From: Eonycteris spelaea
Lineage: Eukaryota; Chordata; Mammalia; Chiroptera; Pteropodidae
Direction of reading: 5' to 3'
Assembly (NCBI GenBank): GCA_003508835.1
Contig: PUFA01000310.1
Coordinates: forward strand, 1,178,001-1,242,000
Length of the DNA: 64,000 bases
Below are positions 56,976-64,000 of this stretch, in pieces. Position numbers and translations under genes: made by a program. Within the stretch, counting starts at the first letter, position 1; the number at the start of each line of letters is the position of its first letter. The notes under the pieces are model-generated. The model did no database searches. It was not told the DNA's origin and saw nothing but the letters and a program-made list of their open reading frames with translations.

Positions 56976-58699
56976 TCCATTGGGTTGATGAGAGAATGGC
57001 CATTCCCTGCTCAGCTCCCCACATCAAGGGGGAGAAGCTTTTTGGCGGTAGACTAATAAATTCATGTTTATGAAAGATCCTGAGATTCTTGAGTGAAAAG
57101 ATAGGCATCGCTACTCTTTTCTAATTTAATCTCGAATGGACAAAAGGGTTTTGGATGAATGTCTCTTATCGTGGATTGTTATACAACTGGATCTGTCATT
57201 CTCAAGCTCTGAACCTCCACGTCCGGATTGGGGAAAATAATGTCACAGCCTCGTTCTACCTGGAACAGCTCTTCACCTCTCACCCCCCTAGGAGGCACAG
57301 GAAAGGGGCTTAGGATTCAAACAGTTCCAGGGAGGTCAGACGGCCCCTGGTGTTAGCAGTTCTCCTCTTACTGCTCAGCCTCTGCTTTGTCATTCCTCAC
57401 TCCCAGGTGTGACCAGAACGCACCTTCGCACCTTCGTGCGGTCTCCATCCCCCTTCTTTCCCTTCCATTACCTTTCTGGGATCCGCATTGGTCTGCTTTA
57501 TCCTCTTGCCACTAAGGTAGATAAACTCCCCTCAATAATATAGTGTAGTTTTGTCTGGTTTCGGACTGTTGTAGGTACACTCATCATCTCTCCTCCCTCA
57601 CTTGTCCAGCGCCGTGACCAAGGCCATGAATTTACAAAACCACGGCCTGGGACAGGAAGACGAAAAGTGGCTGAGAACAGAGCAAAGGGGTCCACGTAGG
57701 ATTTCAACCCAAGGTCCTGGTCCTTATGAGCTTTGCATGGTGATCGACGGAGCCCTTTGCCTGGAGAGCGTGGGGCCTAGGTGTGCTCAGGGCAGCTGGA
57801 GAAATTTTCCTAGTTCCCTTGAGCCCTGGACCCCACTATCTAGCCCCTGCCTGGTTTCCCTGACATTTTGAAAGATGCTTTCCTCTGGCAGGAGGGTCCC
57901 ACCCTGCCTGTTGCCGTTAGCATTCCAAAGGGTGCCTGCTGCTCTGCTGATTACATTCAGAAATGTTCCATAGACAGAATGTACAGTTTCTGTGTGTGTC
58001 TCTAATTTGTTTAAGCATTTGACATTCTGGTCAAAATGTGAGTTATTACTCCATCTCTCCTCTTATAATTGGATGCTAATGCTACAGTGGTACACTGAGC
58101 CTGATGGTGGGAGTTAATTTAAATGTCCAAAAGGCTTCTTAAGTACCCAATTTCCTTCAAAATTGTCAAAGAAGAAACAAAAAGAGGCAAGGCTATGCAT
58201 TAAGAAACTCCAAGAAACTGCCGGGGAGCTGTCAAGCTGTGAGGATGCTGCGCCTGGTGCCCACCGTCCCTCCCTGCTGTCCTACCCAGCTCCCGTCCCC
58301 AAGCACAGGAAGCAGCGTTGGGCAAAGTCAGTCCTTTCATAGAAAATGAACTCAGCAATGCATATGGTCTTGGGGAGCCCTTCAAGGCCTCTCCAGGGAC
58401 CTTTCCTTTGGTAGCCTCTGGTCACCTCTCGGGTCTTGTTTTGCTTACCTGGGGCCACACAGGGTTTTGCAGAGCCTTCTTGTCTCCCCATGATAGCCTC
58501 AGAGCCCTCACTGCCCGGACTTGAACTTGTGGTAGGTGAGCTGTGGCTCAGAAATCTGGCTTTATTTCAAGTCACTCCAGGTGTCTGAAACTTAGTCCTC
58601 ACCTCCTCTTTGCTTAGAGGTGGCAGGTAATTTCGAATGTGGCCAACTGGCAAGAGAGGCAGAGGCCAGGAGGCTGGTCATAGGCTATGGCAGATTACG

Positions 58700-59172
58700 T
58701 CATGAGTCCCAACACTTCTTTACTCCTCTAGAGTAGCCTCCTAATCCCCCACCTGGCTTTGTGGTGAACGGAGAGGTGATATATACTTCCCTTGGGCTTA
58801 GTCTCAGGACTTGGTTTGGTCAATGGGATGGCAGTGAGTATAAGGCAAAGGCTTGAGATATGCTTATGTGGTTGGCTTTGCCCTCCTGTGCGTCTGTCAT
58901 TGTCATGAAAAGAACCCCCTCATGCAGCTGCTTCCTCTTCAGCCTGGGCTCCAAAAGAATCCATAGAGGGCAGACCTGAGCCCAGCACATAGAGAGGAGA
59001 TAAACCCAGTTGATGCAGTAGCTTGAAGCAGCACTGCCCAGTTGAGCTTAGCCTAGATCAATCACCTGATACGCAATGGCTCTCAGGTCCATGAGTATGA
59101 GAATTAATGCTTACTGAGTTTGGGGGTGGTTTGTTACACAGCTTTATTGTAGTAATAGCTAACTGATACACG
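58700..59172 (+). mobile_element. MaLR/MLT1-type LTR
   Basis: CTTGGTTTGGTCAATGGGAT, GTCATTGTCATGAAAAGAAC, AGCCTAGATCAATCACCTGA and TTGTAGTAATAGCTAACTGA correspond to an ancient LTR with its AACTGATACA end. Non-coding. Confidence 0.65.
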
Positions 59173-60289
59173 GGTGCTGGGCAGAAAGTCACACCAGGGT
59201 GCAGTCTCATGAAAGGTAGAGGGAAAAGGCTAAATGGAGGAGGGGTAAGGTTGCAGTGTGGTCATTTCTAACCTGAGGATCACATAGGTCTAGATAAACA
59301 TGAGGTTATAAGCTCCTGGTTGCCTGGCAGGCAGATTATTAAAAACTGGATCTAACATGACAGATGACTTTTCCCACTATCTCCCATGCTGACCAAGCTC
59401 TCTTGATCCTATGATAATACATTGCAGATCTCAGGCAGGCCTAGCTCTGAGTAACGCACCGGACAAGATTCTGGAAAGAGACTACAGCTCTCCAGATGTG
59501 GCTAGCTGAGTGGAAGAACAGATGCTCATAGGACCCTCTCTGCTGACATTCTGGCTGCCCCAGTGCTGGGAGATAATTTTATCTCCTTGGCAGCAATAAG
59601 AGGTCTTCCAGAATGTTTGCCTTGAACTTTGTAATTCCTCCTGCTTGTTCTCTGGCCATGGGGGCTAATCCAGCAGGGGCCTCACTTGAGAGCTGACTGA
59701 AGGCAGCAGCGCTGGCTGTCATCCATTGTCCCCACCTGCCTTTAGGCGGGAGTTCTGGGGTCAAGGTCACTGATGCTCAGAACAGCAAGGACGAGGCGTG
59801 GGGAGGTGAGGTGCCGAGCGCCAAACCATTCAGGGTGTCTGGGTGACCTTGAACAAATCCCTTCCCCTCATTATGTCTCCACCGACTCGTTTTTAGATAG
59901 GGGGACCCTACTCTGCCTCAGAGAATTAGTCACAAAATACTCCTGATACAAATGGCCCGGGAAGCTCTTTGCAAATGAAAAGTGGCAGATGTTCTGGAGG
60001 GCTGCAATTTGCTGCTATTAATAAGCGTAAACGCCTAATAGGAAGCCAGTTTGCTCTGGAAGCCTCGGACAGCCAAGGAGTGAGCGTCGATGCCGGAATC
60101 ATCAACATATGCTGCTCCTCATTAGCAAATGGCAGTCGCTGGGAGAGGCGCTCTCCGCAGGCTTTCTGCAGAGCCCGGAGAAATCACCGCATCCTCGCTC
60201 CTCCCCGGTTGGATGGCGCCACCGAGGCATGCCTTTGTCATTAGCCAAGACCCTCACCAAGCAGGAGAGTGATCCCCTGCTCTGCTGCA

Positions 60290-60380
60290 CAGATGGAAGA
60301 GCCCCACCTTAGAGAGGCTGCAGCTTGCCCAAGGTCACACAGCAGGGAGGTGGCAAAGGTGGAAATGCAAATGAAGCTTG
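60290..60380 (-). mobile_element. MIR SINE fragment, antisense
   Basis: TTGCCCAAGGTCACACAGCA, then GGGAGGTGGCAAAG, in reverse MIR order. Confidence 0.65.
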
Positions 60381-60744
60381 GGCTGCAGTCCAGTGGCCCC
60401 TGCACACGCTGACTGGCCCATACAGCCCAGGGAATTGAAAACACTTATTCCTCTGCTGAACCCAGGTTCTTGGGCTGGAAATTTCACAGTATCGCAGGCT
60501 GTTCACTGTAAACCAAGGAGGTTTGGCTGAGTTCAGGGGCCAAGGGGCCCCTCTAGTGGGCAAAGAGGCCCATGTGTAGGAGCCCTAAAGAGAGACTGAC
60601 AGCAGACCTCATGCAGCCCTCCTCCTCCAGGGAGACTTCCTGGGTCCCTCAAATGTGGCTGGGAAGAAAAACAGTTTAGAAGAGCTTTATATCTCAGTGC
60701 CAAGTGAGAAGCTGAAATGGGGCGGGGGGGAGGGAGAAGACAGA

Positions 60745-60890
60745 CCTGGGTATGAATTCTTGGGTCTGCCACTTCCTGTGTGACTGGGACAACTTATTTA
60801 ACCTCTCTGAACCCTCTTTTCTTCATCGGAGAATAACAGGAAGCACCCTGAGGATTAATTAAGATGAAACATGTGTCTGTGCAAAGCCAA
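60745..60890 (+). mobile_element. MIR SINE, sense
   Basis: CTGGGTATGAATTCTTGGGT, CTGCCACTTCCTGTGTGACT, TTATTTAACCTCTCTGAACC and GAGGATTAATTAAGATG match MIR. Confidence 0.8.
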
Positions 60891-61046
60891 TAGCAACGCT
60901 GTATCTGTTGTTTTGGTCTCTTTCTCAGATAAGATACTCCCAAGAGGCGGGGAGAAGTCATCTCTCTTTATCCCACCACACCTAGTACTCAGCTCAGGCA
61001 GAGTAAATGCGAATTAACGAACAAAAGAGCGATTGCTTGCATGGAG

Positions 61047-61095
61047 GAATGAATGAATGAATGAATGAATGAATGAATGAATGAATGAATGAATT
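61047..61095. repeat. GAAT tetranucleotide repeat
   Basis: About twelve perfect GAAT units. Confidence 0.97.
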
Positions 61096-61620
61096 TGGTT
61101 CTGTCAATCTCCAATATATTTGGAGATAATTGATAAATGTTGGCTCTACTTTAAAACCTATAATTTCCGTGTTATTGTCACAAGTTCGTTTTTTAGGTCA
61201 AACTCTCTCCCCTCTCTGGGCTATCATGCTCACATTCACACTATGGGCTCAAAGGCCTGCCCAGCGGGTGAGTTGCAAGGTGAGTTTTCCTAGGCAGGCT
61301 AATCCAGGGCATTTCAGGAAATTGACAGCCACACCCACATGCTACCCAGAGAGCCCACACCACCAACATACAGGCTAGAAGTTACCCAGGAAGGAGAGAG
61401 GAGTGTTCTGGCATTCACAGAGTTAACAAGTAGAAAGAGACATGGATACAATCTAGCTGCCGGTCTATCACGTTTCAAGTGAACCTCAGTGATGCAGGGG
61501 TTTGTCCAAAGCCACATGGCCACCAACTCTATTTCTTTATACCCAATCTCTAGATACAGATGCCTGCCCCTACGAGACCTAGCCCTAGGGCCAGGGCTGA
61601 AGGACGAGGCGGAGCCTCCA

Positions 61621-61622
<2 letters not shown>

Positions 61623-61669
<47 letters not shown>
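61623..61669. repeat. CA microsatellite
   Basis: About 23 uninterrupted AC units ending in ATTGG. Confidence 0.97.
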
Positions 61670-61670
<1 letters not shown>

Positions 61671-62734
61671 TGGAGGATGCGAGCCTTTCTCTCCATCCCC
61701 AGGCCTAGCAGGTGGGAAGGTGCCTTTGTCCTGGGGATCAAAGGGCTGCTGCTCTGGTCCAGCCACCTTTCCCCATCGGAGCTGGGACTAGAGACCTGCT
61801 GGTGGGTGTCCCAAGCTCAGTCTGCTCAATGGTGGTGGTGGGGAGGGCGGGGCTTTGTTCCAGCAGCTTAGGAGAAGGGGGAGGGGCGGGGATGGCACAG
61901 TGACACCTCAACCCAAGCCCACACGGAGCCAAGCCAGTTCCGAGACGTATGCGGAGGCCCTCTGGTTCCCTGGCATGACTCTGCGGGAGGTGGCAGGGCA
62001 GGCTGGGCGGGCACTCTCTTTTCTCCCAGAGCCCAACACTTCCTCCGACTTCCTTCTGTCAAGGGCACTGCTGGCCAGAGTCCCCAGCAATGATCTGACT
62101 GTGCAAAGCAGAGCGGCTGTGTGTAAACAGCACACTGAGGTGGATGAGCACGCAAGTGGCCTGAGCGTGCGTGTCTGGTAATAGAAGTGCTGTTTGCACA
62201 CACCTGTGGGCAGAGACTATTCCTGGCCATGGGAGCACGTTTGCAGATACACATGCTTTCCTTGCAGACATCCCTGTCTGGGTTGCCGACAAATATCTTC
62301 CTTCAAAGAGGAATTTGACCCTGGGAAAAATCGTGGTGCCCAAATGAATGGAAACTGAGATCAGCATGGAGCCTTTTAGGTCCCATCAATATAGGGCTCC
62401 TTCTCAGGAAGCCAGCGCTGCTGGCCGAGGAAAGAGGCAGCGCACACACCACAGACACCCCGAAGGAGCCTGAATCCTCTTCCTCTTCCTCTGCCCTCAC
62501 CCTCTGCCTCAGCGTAGCTACCTAACTTTCCCAAATCTATATGAGCTCCCTGTGTGGGGTTAGGACCCAGCCTGCTGCTGGGGAAGAGGAAGAGGCTCCT
62601 CTGATGTCTAAGTAGCCTTGGGCATGGGTCATCTTTGCCCACAAGGACAATTTTGTCTTCCCCATTAAGAGATGCTGCCCTAAGGGCATTTTCCAGTAAT
62701 TCTTCCAATATAAATAAAAGGACAACAGTTAACA

Positions 62735-63260
62735 TAATAGCATTTTTAAAGGGTTTCTATGCTTTGGACACTGTAGGTGGGGGCTTAGATGGGTACCACC
62801 TTTTTGAGGAGTGATTTGGTAGTTATTAATAAAACCTAAAATTATCCAGCAGGTCTTCTTTTGGAATCTTTGTTGCAGAAGTGCTAGCACCTGGGTACAG
62901 GTGCATGCTAAGGATAGTCACTGTGGTTTTTATGTGATGCTGACTACTTGGAAATAATCTAAATGTCTAACCATATAGGACCAGTTAAATAAATGTGCTA
63001 TATTCATATTCTGAAGGAATGTGCATCTTCGCCACAGACATGGAAAGATAGCCATGGACCATCTTTGAGTTAAAAAAAAAAAGCAATTTTCAGAAAAAGT
63101 ATTGACCCAATTTCTATTTTAAAAAGACAACTCTGTGGCTATGTATTCATATACACACAGACATATTTTTTTTACATGAAGAATACTTCTGGAGAGATAG
63201 TAAAACTGCTAAAAGTAGTCAGCTCTGGAGAGTTTGAATTCTTCACAGACAGGGTATAAT
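62735..63260 (+). mobile_element. Old L1 3' end, sense
   Basis: ACTTGGAAATAATCTAAATG, AGGACCAGTTAAATAAATGT, GACATGGAAAGATAGCCATG and CTTCTGGAGAGATAGTAAAA are landmarks of an old mammalian L1 tail; AT-rich and decayed. Confidence 0.6.
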
Positions 63261-64000
63261 TAAACATTTTTTCTTGACTCGAGAATTCAAATAATTTTCA
63301 AAAGATGCATTAACCTTTAGTCTTTTAAACCAAATTAACTAGTCAGCCCCAAATTTCTTCTAGGGTCAAAGTTTTGATTTTTCATAATAAGCACATGATT
63401 TCTAATACTTGGGAACGACGAAAAACTTCCATGGCTGATTGGTCTGTCTCCCTCAGTTTGCCTTAGGGTGACCAGCACCCAGGAAGTGTACCCAGGGCCG
63501 TGGAAGGGGTTTCTCCTTGCAAAATTAACTAACCCATATTGGGGACCGGGGTGGGGGTGTTGGGTGATGGTCATTTTTTGAGAAGGTAACTGATAGTTGA
63601 CGGGACCCATCTGCCCAACCGAAGCCCCCCACAGGAAAACCACGTCATCCCCCGCCTCCCCTGCCCCACCCCAACACGGAGAGGGCTACATTTCTCCATG
63701 GGTGAACTAAGAAAGGATCGGGAACACCTCTGCCATGGCCACCAGGGTTCAGACTCCATCGTGCGGCTATGTGTGGGTCAGCTCAGCTTCCGCGAAGAGG
63801 GGTCCTGGTGTGCTGGAGGCTGGGGTGGGGGGGGGTTCCCTAGACCTTAACTTGCTGTAAGTGTCCTCCAAACATAATTGATCTCTATTGCTCTTTCTAT
63901 CTGGAAGATTCCATCATAATTAATTATCTTAAGGCTAGAAAAGCCTCCAGGAAGTTCACCCCGAGATCTTTCCCCATTTTATTCCTATCTTGGTTACTTA

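Larger units (their letters stand above)
52314..64000. other. PLXNA4 intron upstream of the PSI 1 exon (partial, at least 11.7 kb)
   Basis: No sema-domain exon was recognised. It contains AT-rich single-copy sequence (52500-56200), a sense MIR (54690-54850), an L1 3' end (56380-56975), a MaLR-type LTR (58700-59172), two MIR pieces (60290-60380; 60745-60890), a GAAT tract (61047-61095), a CA tract (61623-61669) and an old L1 tail (62735-63260). Confidence 0.75.

Noticed and set aside
52314..64000. Sema-domain exons upstream
   Set aside because: No frame with sema motifs or cysteine spacing seen; the stretch is intron and repeats.
1..64000. CRISPR arrays, bacterial operons, rRNA or tRNA genes
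   Set aside because: No spaced direct repeats, ribosome binding sites or structural RNA signatures; the sequence is plainly vertebrate.

Overview
The window is a piece of a placental-mammal nuclear genome. It is almost entirely intronic, with short GT-AG-bounded exons, many simple repeats, and old interspersed repeats (MIR, L2, old L1, MaLR-type LTRs, hAT-type fossils). I saw no primate Alu, rodent B1/B2, ruminant, pig, carnivore, cetacean or equid SINE. The species is therefore not settled; a non-primate, non-rodent eutherian is the most I would claim.

One protein-coding gene is present, on the minus strand, incomplete at both ends. I call it plexin-A4 (PLXNA4), the neuronal class-3 semaphorin co-receptor. 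Sixteen coding exons run from 52313 down to 2807. In transcript order they encode the end of the sema/PSI boundary and PSI 1 (52.2 and 43.5 kb), a linker and PSI 2 (42.6, 41.2, 38.8 kb), a second linker (28.7, 22.7 kb), PSI 3 (22.2 kb), four IPT/TIG domains (22.1 to 3.0 kb), the transmembrane helix, and the start of the juxtamembrane helix (2.8-3.0 kb). Joined, they give about 790 residues. The sema-domain exons lie beyond 64000 and the GAP-like cytoplasmic exons lie below position 1. The sequence 52314-64000 is part of a large upstream intron, and 1-2806 is part of the next downstream intron.

The most striking observation is that four of the sixteen exons are exactly one base short of the length needed to keep the plexin frame: near 8471, 15236, 28805 and 41283. 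All splice sites are intact and the other twelve exons are perfectly in frame. I read this as deletion-type consensus errors in a poorly polished assembly rather than true loss of a strongly constrained gene, but only reads or a second assembly can decide.

The rest is intron. Notable items are a 250-bp intronic CpG-rich block (10.7-10.9 kb), a G-run array directly against the splice donor of the 28.7-kb exon, a long UG-rich tract just after the weak donor of the transmembrane exon, a roughly 200-nt pyrimidine-rich tract (in RNA sense) before the 42.6-kb exon, an 82-nt foldback at 31.5 kb, Z-DNA-type alternating tracts, and several TAATTA-rich single-copy blocks that could be enhancers. I found no second gene, RNA gene, CRISPR array or novel multi-gene system.
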